A stretch of DNA of 64,000 nucleotides from Ferrimonas balearica (lineage in GTDB: Bacteria; Pseudomonadota; Gammaproteobacteria; Enterobacterales; Shewanellaceae). Both the position numbers and the translations under genes were made by a program. The notes under the pieces were generated by a model. It was given only the letters and a program-made list of their open reading frames with translations, searched no databases and was not told the origin of the DNA. The DNA lies in contig NZ_JAHVHV010000002.1 of assembly GCF_019802085.1 (NCBI RefSeq), positions 744,001-808,000 on the forward strand. Direction: 5' to 3'. Positions 21,760 to 31,762 of the stretch are shown here, in pieces; within the stretch, counting starts at the first letter, position 1, and every line of letters begins with the position of its first letter.

Positions 21760-21853
21760 GGCCCCTCGGCCTTGATCCCGGCCCGCCCTCTTTTTAGACT
21801 AGCGCCCCCGCCTGATGCGGGACACCCCCACGCCGTCGACAAGGGCCGAAACC

Positions 21854-22903
21854 ATGCAGGTATCCGATTTCCATTTTGAACTGCCGGACGAGCTGATCGC
21901 CCGCTACCCCACCCAAGATCGCACCGCCTCCCGGCTGCTGCACCTGGATGGGCCCAGCGGCGCCCTCACCGACGGTCAGTTCCCCGATCTGATGGATCTC
22001 ATCCGCCCCGGGGATCTCATGGTGTTCAACAACACCCGGGTGATCCCGGCCCGGCTGTTTGGCCAGAAGGCCTCCGGGGGCAAAATCGAGGTGCTGGTGG
22101 AGCGGGTGCTGGACAACCACCGGGTGCTCGCCCACGTGCGCGCCTCCAAGGCCCCCAAGCCCGGCAATGAGCTGCAGTTCGACGACGGCGTCACCGCCAC
22201 CATGACCGCCCGCCACGATGCCCTGTTCGAGCTGGCCTTCCATGGTGAGGAGACGGTGCTGACCCTGCTGGACCGCATCGGCCACATGCCCCTGCCGCCC
22301 TACATCGACCGCCCGGATGAGCACAGCGACCGCGAGCGCTACCAGACCGTCTACAACCAGCGTCCCGGCGCCGTGGCGGCCCCCACCGCCGGCCTGCACT
22401 TCGATGAGAGCATGCTGGCGGCCCTCAAGGCCAAGGGGGTGGAGATGGCCTACGTGACCCTGCACGTGGGCGCCGGCACCTTCCAGCCGGTGCGGGTGGA
22501 TAAGGTGGAGGATCACCACATGCACTCGGAGTTTGCCGAGGTGGGCGCCGAGGTGGTGGAGGCGATCGAGCGCACCCGGGCCCGGGGCGGGCGGGTGATC
22601 GCCGTGGGCACCACCTCGGTGCGTTCCCTGGAGTCCGCTGCCCAGGCAGCCCACGAGCGGGGAGCGCCGCTGGCCCCCTACGCCCAGGACACCGACATCT
22701 TTATCTACCCCGGGCGCCGTTTTCTGCTGGTGGACGCCATGATCACCAACTTCCACCTGCCGGAGTCCACCCTGATCATGCTGGTCAGCGCCTTCGCCGG
22801 TCAGGACAACGTGATGAACGCTTACCGTCACGCGGTGGCCCAGCGTTACCGCTTTTTCAGCTACGGCGATGCCATGTTCGTGACCCGTCGGGACGAAAAA
22901 TAG
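21854..22903 (+). CDS. queA: S-adenosylmethionine:tRNA ribosyltransferase-isomerase
   Basis: Transfers the ribosyl moiety of AdoMet to preQ1-modified tRNA to form epoxyqueuosine in the queuosine pathway. At 349 residues it is the usual length. The start at 21854 gives [19 protein letters not shown], the canonical N-terminus; an in-frame ATG 39 nt upstream adds unrelated residues. Family blocks are [58 protein letters not shown] and [16 protein letters not shown]. It is followed by tgt, the enzyme acting just before it in the same pathway. Confidence 0.96.
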   Translation: MQVSDFHFELPDELIARYPTQDRTASRLLHLDGPSGALTDGQFPDLMDLIRPGDLMVFNNTRVIPARLFGQKASGGKIEVLVERVLDNHRVLAHVRASKAPKPGNELQFDDGVTATMTARHDALFELAFHGEETVLTLLDRIGHMPLPPYIDRPDEHSDRERYQTVYNQRPGAVAAPTAGLHFDESMLAALKAKGVEMAYVTLHVGAGTFQPVRVDKVEDHHMHSEFAEVGAEVVEAIERTRARGGRVIAVGTTSVRSLESAAQAAHERGAPLAPYAQDTDIFIYPGRRFLLVDAMITNFHLPESTLIMLVSAFAGQDNVMNAYRHAVAQRYRFFSYGDAMFVTRRDEK

Positions 22904-22945
22904 GCCGCCAGGCGGACGTAAATCACGAAAAACCCAAAATTCGCC

Positions 22946-22973
22946 CCCGAGCGCTTGAAGCCGGCTCGGGGGA
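22946..22973 (+). promoter_or_regulatory. Hairpin between queA and tgt
   Basis: Inverted repeat CCCCGAGC / GCTCGGGG with an 11-nt loop and no T-run. It may attenuate read-through from queA or mark a processing site. Confidence 0.4.
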
Positions 22974-23046
22974 TCCCCATTTTATCCCTGTTGCGCCGCC
23001 CTTGCGGCCTACACTACACACCATCTCCGGACTGTTTCTCTGGTAA

Positions 23047-24180
<1,134 letters not shown>

Positions 24181-24212
24181 AATCAATATAACTAACGAGA
24201 GAGTTGACGCTT

Positions 24213-24539
24213 ATGTTTATCGCTAACGCCTACGCCAACACCGGTGCCCCCCAGGGTGGCGGCATGGAGATGATCATCATGCTGGCGGTGTTCGGCCTGA
24301 TCTTCTACTTCATGATCCTGCGCCCCCAGAACAAGCGGGTGAAAGAGCACAAGAGCCTGGTGGAGTCCCTGGCCAAGGGCGACGAGGTCCTGACCAACGG
24401 TGGTCTGGTGGGTAAGATCGTTAAGGTCACCGCCGACGACGACTACCTGGTGCTGGCCCTGGGCGAGAACACCGAAGTCACCATCAAGAAAGACTTTATC
24501 ACCGCGGTTCTGCCCAAAGGCTCCGTAAAGTCTCTGTAA
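24213..24539 (+). CDS. yajC: Sec translocon accessory subunit YajC
   Basis: Small single-span inner-membrane protein of the SecDF-YajC complex. The 108 residues show a short periplasmic N-terminus, one membrane helix at about 19-38 ([20 protein letters not shown]), the conserved [33 protein letters not shown] block and a small cytoplasmic beta domain. ATG 24213 is chosen over an in-frame TTG 9 nt upstream because it gives the usual MFIANAYA start. Confidence 0.95.
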   Translation: MFIANAYANTGAPQGGGMEMIIMLAVFGLIFYFMILRPQNKRVKEHKSLVESLAKGDEVLTNGGLVGKIVKVTADDDYLVLALGENTEVTIKKDFITAVLPKGSVKSL

Positions 24540-24582
24540 GTCTTACGACGCATTTAGCCAGTTTTTGTTAAGGGGCAACGGC

Positions 24583-26427
24583 GTGTTGAACAAATACCCG
24601 ATGTGGAAAAACCTGCTGGTGATCTTCGTGATCGCCATCGGGGCGCTCTACGCGGCACCCAACCTCTACGGGGAGGACCCGGCGCTGCAGATCTCGCCGA
24701 CGCGAAACGTCGAGCTCAGCAGTTCCGTTCTGGATCGGATCCAGACCGCCCTGGGTGAAGAGGGGTTGGACGCCAAGAGCGTGGTAATGGAAGAGGGTCA
24801 GATCCTGGCGCGGTTCAGCAACGCCGAAGATCAGATCGAAGCCAAGGAAGTGGTAGCACAGGAGCTGGGTAGCGACTACATCGTCGCCCTCAATCTGGCG
24901 CCCGCCACCCCGGAGTGGCTCAAGACCATCGGCGGTAACCCGATGAAGCTGGGCCTGGACTTGCGCGGTGGGGTCAACTTCCTGATGGAAGTGGACATGA
25001 ACGAGGCGATCCGCAAGCAGCAGGAGCAGATCGTCACCGATTTCCGCGCCGACCTGCGTGAGCAGCGTCTGCGCTACTCCGGTGTGCGTGTGGCCGGCGA
25101 CGGCGTCGAGGTGCGCTTCCGCGACGCCGCGGTGGCCAACGAAGCCTACGCCTACCTGCGCGGCCGCAACGCCAACCTGGTGTTCAGTCAGCCCGACGAC
25201 CTGGTGCTGCTGGCGACGCTCTCTGAGCCCTACCTCAAAGAGATCAAAGAGTACGCCCTCAACCAGAACATCAACATCCTGCGTAACCGGGTGAATGAGC
25301 TGGGTGTGGCGGAGCCGGTGGTACAGCGCCAGGGTGCCGAGCGGATCACCGTGGAGCTGCCGGGGGTGCAGGACACCGCCCGCGCCAAGGAGATCCTGGG
25401 CGCCACCGCGACCCTGGAGTTCCGCATGGTCTCCCGGGAAGCGGACCTGAACGCCGCCCTGCGGGGCATCGTGCCCCCGGGCACCCGTCTGTATGAAGAC
25501 CGCGACGGCCGTCCCGTGGTGCTGGACCAGCAGGTGATCCTCACCGGCGACCACATCACCGGCGCCCAGTCCGGTTTCAGCGAGACCAGCCAGCCCCAGG
25601 TGAACATCAACCTGGACGCGGCCGGCGGCAACAAGATGGCGGACTTTACCCGGGATAAGATCGGCTCCGGCATGGCCACCGTCTTTATCGAGTACAAGCC
25701 CACCGGCGAGCGCAACGAAGACGGCAGCCCCAAGTTCGACAAGATCGAAGAGGTGATCAACGTGGCGACCATCCAGGCGCGCCTGGGTCGCAACTTCCGC
25801 ATCACCGGCATCGGCTCGCCCGCCGAGGCGCACAACCTGGCGCTGCTGCTGCGGGCCGGGGCGCTGATCGCGCCGATCACCATCGTCCAGGAGCGCACCA
25901 TCGGTCCCTCTCTGGGCCAGGAGAACATCGACAACGGCATGGCCGCCCTGCTGTGGGGCATGGCCGCCGTGGTGATCTTCATGGCGATCTACTACCGCAA
26001 GTTCGGCCTTATCGCCGTGGGGGCCCTGATGGCCAACCTGGTGATGATCGTCGGCGTGATGTCGATGATCCCCGGGGCCACACTGACCCTGCCGGGCATC
26101 GCCGGTATCGTTTTGACGGTGGGGATGGCGGTGGATGGTAACGTGCTGATCTTTGAGCGGATCCGTGAGGAGCTCAAGGCCGGCCGCACCGTCCAGCAGG
26201 CGATCCACGAAGGTTACGGCAACGCCCTGTCCACCATTGCGGACGCCAACATCACCACCCTGATCACCGCGCTGATCCTGTTCGCCGTGGGCACCGGGCC
26301 GGTGAAGGGCTTCGCCGTGACCCTGATGATCGGCATCGCCACCTCCATGTTCACCTCCATTGTCGGCTCCCGGGCCGTGGTGAACGCCCTGTGGGGCGGC
26401 AAGCGCCTCAAGAAGCTGGACATCTAA
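24583..26427 (+). CDS. secD: Protein translocase subunit SecD
   Basis: Proton-motive-force-driven partner of SecYEG that pulls exported proteins into the periplasm. The 614-residue protein begins at a GTG preceded by AAGGGG, giving [23 protein letters not shown], nearly the E. coli start. After the first helix come the large periplasmic P1 domain (about 35-435), including [19 protein letters not shown], then five clustered membrane helices with [29 protein letters not shown]. The TM4 aspartate in VGMAVDGNV is the proton-pathway residue. secF follows 12 nt downstream. Confidence 0.97.
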   Translation: MLNKYPMWKNLLVIFVIAIGALYAAPNLYGEDPALQISPTRNVELSSSVLDRIQTALGEEGLDAKSVVMEEGQILARFSNAEDQIEAKEVVAQELGSDYIVALNLAPATPEWLKTIGGNPMKLGLDLRGGVNFLMEVDMNEAIRKQQEQIVTDFRADLREQRLRYSGVRVAGDGVEVRFRDAAVANEAYAYLRGRNANLVFSQPDDLVLLATLSEPYLKEIKEYALNQNINILRNRVNELGVAEPVVQRQGAERITVELPGVQDTARAKEILGATATLEFRMVSREADLNAALRGIVPPGTRLYEDRDGRPVVLDQQVILTGDHITGAQSGFSETSQPQVNINLDAAGGNKMADFTRDKIGSGMATVFIEYKPTGERNEDGSPKFDKIEEVINVATIQARLGRNFRITGIGSPAEAHNLALLLRAGALIAPITIVQERTIGPSLGQENIDNGMAALLWGMAAVVIFMAIYYRKFGLIAVGALMANLVMIVGVMSMIPGATLTLPGIAGIVLTVGMAVDGNVLIFERIREELKAGRTVQQAIHEGYGNALSTIADANITTLITALILFAVGTGPVKGFAVTLMIGIATSMFTSIVGSRAVVNALWGGKRLKKLDI

Positions 26428-26439
26428 AGGAGCGATGTG

Positions 26440-27384
26440 ATGTTTGAGATCCTGAAAATCAAAGGCACCATCGACTTCCTGAAGCACGCCAAGGTAGTGA
26501 GCCTGTTCTCCATCCTTCTGGTGCTGGCCTCCCTGGCCAGCCTGGGGCTGCGGGGCATCAACTGGGGCCTGGACTTCACCGGCGGCTACGTGGTCGAGGT
26601 GAACTACGCCGAGTCGGTCTCGCCCAGCGATCTGCGTCAGGCGGTCGAGGGGCAGGGGATCGAAGGGGCCGTGGTGCAGCAGTTTGGCAGCGCCCGAGAC
26701 CTCATCGTGCGCATTCCGCCCAAGGCCGGTGAAGGCAACGAGCTGGTGGCCAAGGTGGAGTCCGCGGCCAAGGGCCTGGGCGCCGGTGCCGAGATCAAGC
26801 GGGTTGAGTTCGTGGGTCCCCAGGTGGGTCAGGAACTGGCCGAGCAGGGTGGCCTGGCCGTCCTGGTGGCGATGATCTGCATCCTGGCCTACGTGGCGGC
26901 CCGATTCGAGTGGCGTCTGGGCCTGGGTGCCCTGGTGGCCTTGATGCACGACGTGATAGTCACCCTGGGGGTGTTCTCCGTGTTGCAGCTGGAGTTCGAC
27001 CTGACGGTGCTGGCGGCCTTGCTGGCGGTGGTGGGTTACTCGCTTAACGACACCATCGTGGTGTTTGACCGGGTGAGGGAGAACTTCCGCAAGATGCGTA
27101 AGGGCAGCCCGGAGCACGTGGTCAACACCTCGGTGACCCAGACCATGAGCCGGACCATCATCACCACCGGCACCACGCTGTTTGTGGTGGTGGCGCTGTT
27201 TATGCTCGGGGGCTCCATGATCCACGGATTCGCCACGGCGCTGCTGCTGGGGATCGCGGTGGGGACCTACTCCTCCATCTACGTGGCCAGCTACACCTCC
27301 ATCCGCCTGGGCCTGTGCCGCGAGCACATGCTGCCGGTGGTGGTGGAAAAAGAGGGCGCGGATCAGGACCCCCTGATGCCCTGA
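26440..27384 (+). CDS. secF: Protein translocase subunit SecF
   Basis: Membrane partner of SecD. The 314 residues contain a first helix (about 20-38), the conserved LRGINWGLDFTGGYVVEV, a periplasmic domain and five further helices. The family signature VVGYSLNDTIVVFDRVRENFRKMRKG with its functional Asp is intact. ATG 26440 is preferred to the overlapping GTG at 26437 because AGGAG then lies 7 nt upstream. Last gene of the queA-secF cluster. Confidence 0.97.
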   Translation: MFEILKIKGTIDFLKHAKVVSLFSILLVLASLASLGLRGINWGLDFTGGYVVEVNYAESVSPSDLRQAVEGQGIEGAVVQQFGSARDLIVRIPPKAGEGNELVAKVESAAKGLGAGAEIKRVEFVGPQVGQELAEQGGLAVLVAMICILAYVAARFEWRLGLGALVALMHDVIVTLGVFSVLQLEFDLTVLAALLAVVGYSLNDTIVVFDRVRENFRKMRKGSPEHVVNTSVTQTMSRTIITTGTTLFVVVALFMLGGSMIHGFATALLLGIAVGTYSSIYVASYTSIRLGLCREHMLPVVVEKEGADQDPLMP

Positions 27385-27414
27385 TGGACGTCGACCGACA
27401 CATTTGTCTTGACA

Positions 27415-27438
27415 AGCCACCCTCCGGGGTGGCTTTTT
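27415..27438 (+). terminator. Terminator after secF
   Basis: 8-bp stem AGCCACCC / GGGTGGCT, loop TCCG, T-run, 31 nt after the secF stop. Confidence 0.92.
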
Positions 27439-27509
27439 GTTAGCTTAGCCGGCCTGGGAACCCGGGCCGAATCTGCGGTAATCCATGCGACAAGGAGAAG
27501 GCGTCAACC

Positions 27510-27818
27510 ATGGATAGCTATGTTGAGCTCTATCGAGCGGCCAACGCGATCGAAGCCCATGCGGTAAAGGGATTTTTGGAGCAGCAGGGGATCCTGGTGC
27601 GGATGTTGGGCGAAGCCCTCGGCGGCGGGGCAGGGGAGCTGCCCATGGAATCCCAGGAGGTGCGCCTGCTGGTGGAACGCTGCCACCAGGCCCGGGCCCT
27701 GGAGCTGCTCAAACGCTATCAGCAGGAGATGGCGCCCTGGCAGTGCGCCGCCTGCGGTGAGCAAAACGACGGCCATTTCGAGCTGTGCTGGCGCTGCGGC
27801 GCCGAGCCGGAGGCCTGA
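27510..27818 (+). CDS. DUF2007-type putative signal-transducing protein with zinc ribbon
   Basis: Protein of 102 residues. The N-terminal ~70 residues match the DUF2007 fold (YVELYRAANAIEAHAVKGFLEQQGILVRM, then EVRLLVERCHQARALELL), a small ferredoxin-like domain of unknown role. The C-terminus is a zinc ribbon with Cys79, Cys82, Cys93 and Cys96 (CAAC-x10-CWRC). A start at ATG 27510 follows AAGGAGAAGG. The stop codon overlaps the start of the siroheme gene (TGATG), so the two are translationally coupled; whether they are functionally linked is unknown. Confidence 0.8.
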   Translation: MDSYVELYRAANAIEAHAVKGFLEQQGILVRMLGEALGGGAGELPMESQEVRLLVERCHQARALELLKRYQQEMAPWQCAACGEQNDGHFELCWRCGAEPEA

Positions 27819-28738
27819 TGCGCTACTTCCCCCTGTTTCACGACACCAAGGGCCTCTCAGTGGTGGTGATCGGCGGCGGTGAGGTGGCGGCCCGCAAGTT
27901 GACCCTCTGGAGCCGCACTGAAGCGCGGCTGACGGTGATCGCCCCCCGGGTGGTGCCCGCAGTCGATGGCCTTATCAAACAGGGTCGGGTGCGCCACCTG
28001 GCCCAGTTCTACCACGATGAGCAACTCAAGGGGCACCAGGGGGTGATCACCGCCACCGACGATCCCGCCCTCAACCGCACCGTCAGCGAACACGCCCGGG
28101 CCCGGGGCCTCTGGGTCAACGTGGTGGACGACCCCCAATCCTGCACCGTCATCACCCCGGCACTGGTGGACCGTTCGCCGGTGGTGGTGGCCATCGGCAG
28201 CGAAGGCGGTGCCCCGGTGCTGGTGCGCAGCCTGCGCGCCCGACTCGAGGGGCTGCTGCCCAGCAGCCTGGGGGCCCTGGCCCGTTTTATCGGTGAGCAG
28301 CGCCCCCGCATCATGGAACAGCACCGGGAGCCGCGCCTGGTGTGGCAGCGGTTTTTGCAGGGCAATGGCCTGGCCTGGCGGGCGGACACCCCGGACCGGC
28401 TGGCCCAGGCGGAGCGGGAAGAGGACGCCCAGGGGCGCCTGTGGCTGGTGTTGAGCGAGCAGCAGGCGGACACCCTGCCCATCGCCGCGCTGACCCACCT
28501 GCAGCAGCTGGACGCCATCTATCATCTGGGGAGTGTGCCGGAGGCGCTGGAGGCGCTGTGTCGTCGTGATGCCGAGCGTCATGCGCTGGATTCGGAGGCC
28601 CTGGCGGAGATCGCCGCCGGGCTGAAGGAGGGGGCGCAGGTGCTGGTGGTGCTGCCCGAGGCAGCCCAGGACCAGTGGCAGTCGTCACTGGCGCCGTTCA
28701 AACCCACCACCTTTGTCAGCGGTGCGGTGTGCCCTTAG
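27818..28738 (+). CDS. Precorrin-2 dehydrogenase / sirohydrochlorin ferrochelatase (siroheme synthase N-domain)
   Basis: Oxidises precorrin-2 with NAD and inserts iron to make siroheme, the cofactor of sulfite and nitrite reductases. The 306-residue protein corresponds to the N-terminal half of CysG, without the C-terminal methyltransferase. It shows the Rossmann motif VVVIGGGEVAARK (about 13-25), GVITATDDPALN, WVNVVDDPQSCTVITPALVDRSPVVVAIGSEGGAPVL, and the dimerisation region LPSSLGALARFIGE. The start at 27818 is fixed by overlap with the preceding stop and by the family N-terminus MRYFPLFHDTKG. A separate uroporphyrinogen methyltransferase is expected elsewhere. Confidence 0.9.
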   Translation: MRYFPLFHDTKGLSVVVIGGGEVAARKLTLWSRTEARLTVIAPRVVPAVDGLIKQGRVRHLAQFYHDEQLKGHQGVITATDDPALNRTVSEHARARGLWVNVVDDPQSCTVITPALVDRSPVVVAIGSEGGAPVLVRSLRARLEGLLPSSLGALARFIGEQRPRIMEQHREPRLVWQRFLQGNGLAWRADTPDRLAQAEREEDAQGRLWLVLSEQQADTLPIAALTHLQQLDAIYHLGSVPEALEALCRRDAERHALDSEALAEIAAGLKEGAQVLVVLPEAAQDQWQSSLAPFKPTTFVSGAVCP

Positions 28739-28892
28739 CAAACTTCAGCCGGCGTAACAGCCGGCCCTTTCCTTCCAGTCGCTGCAACACCTTTTCCACG
28801 TGCTCCTTGCTGCCATTGAAGTAGCGTATGTCCCTCTGGTGTCCCTTGGGGGTTTTCCAGATCCCCTCCACATGCCAAGACAGTTCAGACAT
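28716..28892 (-). CDS. Small conserved-looking hypothetical protein (58 aa)
   Basis: Not recognised with confidence. The product starts MSELSWHVEGIWKTPKGHQRDIRYFNGS and ends in a basic region (GRLLRRLKFAKGTPHR). It has no membrane span or signal and may be a soluble nucleic-acid-binding or host-factor-type protein, judged only from its charge. The ribosome site is weak (AGAGACAAC). Its 3' end overlaps the end of the convergent siroheme gene by 23 nt. Confidence 0.6.
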   Translation of the reverse strand: MSELSWHVEGIWKTPKGHQRDIRYFNGSKEHVEKVLQRLEGKGRLLRRLKFAKGTPHR

Positions 28893-28967
28893 CTTGTTGT
28901 CTCTCAGTTGATGACGCGGGGAGTGTGACGATTGAACATGACAGAGACTGTCAGTGTAGATGACAAA

Positions 28968-28998
28968 ACAAAAACGGAGCCCGAAGGCTCCGTTTTTT
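28968..28998 (-). terminator. Bidirectional terminator downstream of cstA
   Basis: Perfect 11-bp stem AAAACGGAGCC / GGCTCCGTTTT with a CGAA loop and T-runs on both strands, 19 nt after the cstA stop codon. Confidence 0.9.
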
Positions 28999-29016
28999 AG
29001 CGACTTGGCGAGGCCG

Positions 29017-30471
29017 TTAGGCTTCGGCGTCGGCCGGCAGCTCCTGCTTGCCAATCACACCAACTACGGTGAAGGCAACCACGAAGGCGGTAACCACACC
29101 ACAGGCGGTGGAGATGGTCATCGGCAGACCGAAGCCCAGGGTGGCGTTGTTCAGGATGAAGGTCACGACGACGGAGGTCATGAACATCGCCGGCAGCGTG
29201 GTGATCCAGTGCAGCTTGTCCGCACGGGCCAGGTAGGCGGTGGCGGTCCACAGCATCATCACGGCGGTCAGCTGGTTGGCGAAACCGAAGTAGCGCCAGA
29301 TAACCCCGAAGTCCACCTGGGTCAGGATGGCACCGATGGCGAACAGCGGCGCGGCGATGATCAGGCGGTTCTTGATCTTCACCTGGTTCATGTTGAAGTA
29401 CTCAGCCAGGATGAGGCGGCTGGAGCGGAACGCGGTGTCACCGGATGTGATGGGCAGAATCACCACACCCAGGAAGGCGATGATGCCACCGAACACACCC
29501 AGCAGGCCGAAGGACGCGGAGTAGACCACGTTACCCGGACCACCGTCGGCTACGGCTGCCGCCAGGGAACCCATGTCGCCGAAGTAGGACAGGGCCAGGG
29601 CACACCAGATCAGGGCGATGACACCCTCACCGATCATGGCTCCGTAGAACACGAAACGGCCGTTCTTCTCGTTCTCCATGCAGCGGGCCATCAGCGGGGA
29701 CTGAGTGGCGTGGAAGCCGGAGATGGCACCACAGGCGATGGTGATGAACAGGGCCGGCCACAGGGGCATGTCGTTCGGGTTCAGGTTGGTGAACATGTCA
29801 GACACCTGGTAGCTGCCCAGCAGGGTGTGCTCGCTGGAGAACATCAGGGCGGCAATCAGGCCAACGGACATGAAGATCAGCAGGGCGCCGAAGAAGGGGT
29901 AGAAGCGGCCGATGATCTTGTCCACCGGAACGATGGTGGCGATCACGTAGTAGGTGAAGATGATGGCCACCATGGTGCCCAGGGTCACCGTCAGACCGGT
30001 CTGCTCGTTGATCAGGTTGGTCAGCATGCCCGCGGGAGCGGAAACGAACACCACGCCCACCAGCAGCAGCAGCACGATGGCGAACAGGTTCATGAAGTGC
30101 TTGGCCGGAGTGCCCAGGTACTTGCCCACGATGGTGGGAACGGACGCACCGCCGTTACGCACGGACAGCATGCCGGAGAAGTAATCGTGAACGGCACCGG
30201 CGAAGATGCAGCCGACGATGATCCACAGCATGGCCGCCGGGCCATACAGGGCACCCATGATGGGGCCGAAGATGGGACCCACACCGGCGATGTTCAGCAG
30301 CTGAACCAGGTAGACCTTCTTTTTGGACATGGGCACGTAGTCCACGCCGTCGGTCTTGGTGTGCGCCGGGGTTTGACGCTTTTCGTTGATGCCAAACACC
30401 TTCTCAACGAAGGCACCGTAGATGAAGTAGCCGCCGACCAGCAGGGCGACACAGGTGAAGAACCAGAGCAT
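29017..30471 (-). CDS. cstA: CstA-family transporter (short form), probable pyruvate/peptide uptake protein
   Basis: Multi-spanning inner-membrane transporter, 484 residues with about 13 helices. It is the short CstA form of Vibrio and relatives; E. coli CstA and BtsT are ~700 residues. Family blocks include LLNIAGVGPIFGPIMGALYGPAAMLW, GAVHDYFSGMLSVRNGGASVP, GAISGFHATQSPLMARCM, LPITSGDTAFRSSRLILAE and FGFANQLTAVMMLW. E. coli BtsT is a pyruvate/H+ symporter controlled by BtsSR; the btsSR pair lies 577 nt upstream and the promoter region carries BtsR-type repeats. Pyruvate transport is therefore the favoured role, with peptides as alternative. AGGA lies about 8 nt before the ATG. Confidence 0.9.
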   Translation of the reverse strand: MLWFFTCVALLVGGYFIYGAFVEKVFGINEKRQTPAHTKTDGVDYVPMSKKKVYLVQLLNIAGVGPIFGPIMGALYGPAAMLWIIVGCIFAGAVHDYFSGMLSVRNGGASVPTIVGKYLGTPAKHFMNLFAIVLLLLVGVVFVSAPAGMLTNLINEQTGLTVTLGTMVAIIFTYYVIATIVPVDKIIGRFYPFFGALLIFMSVGLIAALMFSSEHTLLGSYQVSDMFTNLNPNDMPLWPALFITIACGAISGFHATQSPLMARCMENEKNGRFVFYGAMIGEGVIALIWCALALSYFGDMGSLAAAVADGGPGNVVYSASFGLLGVFGGIIAFLGVVILPITSGDTAFRSSRLILAEYFNMNQVKIKNRLIIAAPLFAIGAILTQVDFGVIWRYFGFANQLTAVMMLWTATAYLARADKLHWITTLPAMFMTSVVVTFILNNATLGFGLPMTISTACGVVTAFVVAFTVVGVIGKQELPADAEA

Positions 30472-30542
30472 TTTGACAGTCCTCAGACGAAGAATGGCGC
30501 CAGTTTACTCGCACGGTGAGAGGGGTTCATGGGCAAAAAGGG

Positions 30543-30611
30543 TCAGCGGTGCCATAGGGGCAGTGAGCGGTTGTCAGCGGGAGTAAGCGGTTGGTGGGGT
30601 CGGTGAGCGGT
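30543..30611 (-). promoter_or_regulatory. BtsR-type operator array upstream of cstA
   Basis: On the minus strand three 8-mers ACCGCT[C/T]A occur at 30604-30611, 30584-30591 and 30564-30571, each 20 bp apart. A fourth, ACCGCTGA, is at 30543-30550, 21 bp on. The motif reported for E. coli BtsR (YehT) at its btsT target is the direct repeat ACC[G/A]CT[C/T]A with a 13-bp spacer; here the spacers are 12, 12 and 13 bp. All face cstA, ending 72 nt before its start codon. Confidence 0.7.
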
Positions 30612-30631
30612 GTGAAACTTTTTACTGAGGC

Positions 30632-30662
30632 GAAAAGAACAACGCCGCGAGTGCGGCGTTGT
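30632..30662 (-). terminator. Terminator of the IHF-alpha-like gene
   Basis: Perfect 10-bp stem ACAACGCCGC / GCGGCGTTGT, loop GAGT, followed on the minus strand by the T-rich tail TTCTTTT. It starts 4 nt after the stop codon and lies just upstream of the cstA operator array. Confidence 0.8.
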
Positions 30663-30666
30663 GTCG

Positions 30667-30957
30667 TCAGGCGTTCAATGTGGCCACCCGGCCCTTGAGC
30701 TTGCCCCCTGCGGCAAAGGTCACGACCCGCCTGGCCGTGATCTCGTGTTCTTCACCGGTTTTCGGGTTCCGTCCCGGCCTGGGGTTTTTGTCTCTTAGGT
30801 GAAAGACGCCAAAACCACTTAGCTTAACCTCTTCGCCCTTTTCCAGCGTCTGGCGGATCTCCTCAAAGAAGGTGTCCACCAGCAGTTTGGCATCGGCCAC
30901 TTTAAGGTGAAGATGGTCAACCAAGTGGGCTGTCATATCTGCCTTGGTCAGAGACAT
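30667..30957 (-). CDS. ihfA: Integration host factor alpha-like DNA-bending protein
   Basis: Member of the HU/IHF family, 96 residues, closest in pattern to IHF-alpha: [39 protein letters not shown], then [22 protein letters not shown]. The DNA-intercalating Pro65 within RNPKTG is present. The arm after it ([16 protein letters not shown]) lacks the FRPGQKLK motif of typical IhfA. The gene is not next to pheT, the usual ihfA location, and is monocistronic with its own terminator. It could be the only IHF-alpha of the cell or a second, diverged subunit; the altered tail favours a paralog. Confidence 0.8.
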   Translation of the reverse strand: MSLTKADMTAHLVDHLHLKVADAKLLVDTFFEEIRQTLEKGEEVKLSGFGVFHLRDKNPRPGRNPKTGEEHEITARRVVTFAAGGKLKGRVATLNA

Positions 30958-31048
30958 GCCAGTACCTCACTCATTTACAACATCAAAAGAACCCCACAGG
31001 GGGTTTTCTCAGTGTAGACGGGCCGAGGGGAACTGCCTAAAAAGTGGG

Positions 31049-31762
31049 CTATTGAAAGCCAAAGGCCTGCTTGAGGGGCTTCATATAGCGGCGGCTGACC
31101 GGCAGGGTGCGCTCGCCACGGGTCTGGATCTCGCCGTTGCCCCCCTCCTGCAGGGTGATGGCGGCGATCGCCTCCGGGTTGACCAGGTACTGCCGGTGGC
31201 AGCGGATCAGCGGGGAGCGCTCCTCCAGCACCTTCAGGGTGAGCTGGGTATGGATGGTTTGTGAGGCCGTGGCCACGTGCACCCCGCTGAGATCGGAGAA
31301 AACAAACTCTACGTCTTCGATTCTCACGATTTTCAACGTGTTGCGCTGGTAGCAGGGCAAATGTCGGATGCGATCTTCCAGCAGCGGTGCCAGCGCCTGG
31401 GGGGCCTGCGCCTCCCGCGCCCGGGCCAGGGTGGTGGCCAGGCGATCCTCCGCCACCGGCTTGAGCAGGTAGTCGAAGGCGTTCTTCTCGAACGCCGCCA
31501 CCGCGTGCTCGTCGTAGGCGGTGACGAACACCACCCGGGGCATGGACTCCGGGTCCAGCATCGCCAGCATCTCCATGCCGGTGATCTTGGGCATCTGGAT
31601 GTCGAGAAACACCAGGTCCGGCTTCAACCGGTTGATCTGGCTCATCCCCTCGATGGCGTTGTTGGCTTCGCCGACGATCTCGATGTCGTCGTGGTCGCCC
31701 AGCAGGCTGATCAGCTCATCGCGGGCCAGGGGTTCGTCATCGATGATCAGCGTGCGGATCAT
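31049..31762 (-). CDS. btsR: LytTR-type response regulator BtsR
   Basis: DNA-binding regulator of the pyruvate-sensing BtsS/BtsR system, 237 residues. The receiver domain has acidic residues IIDDEP (6-11), phospho-acceptor Asp54 in FLDIQMP and LLKPVAEDRL around 104. The LytTR DNA-binding domain covers about 133-235 (VRIEDVEFVFSDLSGVHV..., CHRQYLVNPEAI, LPVSRRYMKPLKQAF). Its start codon overlaps the btsS stop by 4 nt. Pairing with BtsS and the operator array before cstA support the name. Confidence 0.93.
   Translation of the reverse strand: MIRTLIIDDEPLARDELISLLGDHDDIEIVGEANNAIEGMSQINRLKPDLVFLDIQMPKITGMEMLAMLDPESMPRVVFVTAYDEHAVAAFEKNAFDYLLKPVAEDRLATTLARAREAQAPQALAPLLEDRIRHLPCYQRNTLKIVRIEDVEFVFSDLSGVHVATASQTIHTQLTLKVLEERSPLIRCHRQYLVNPEAIAAITLQEGGNGEIQTRGERTLPVSRRYMKPLKQAFGFQ

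Noticed and set aside
24568-27420. A 950-residue minus-strand open frame opposite secD-secF
   Set aside because: It mirrors two clearly coding genes, is rich in His, Gln and Gly as antisense frames of GC-rich genes are, and has no ribosome site or family motif.
28960-30519. A 519-residue plus-strand frame opposite cstA
   Set aside because: Antisense shadow; composition is His/Gln/Gly-rich and it starts inside a terminator.
30543-30611. Short CRISPR-like array
   Set aside because: Repeat units are 8 bp with 12-13 bp spacers, far too short; they fit regulator direct repeats, and no cas gene is near.
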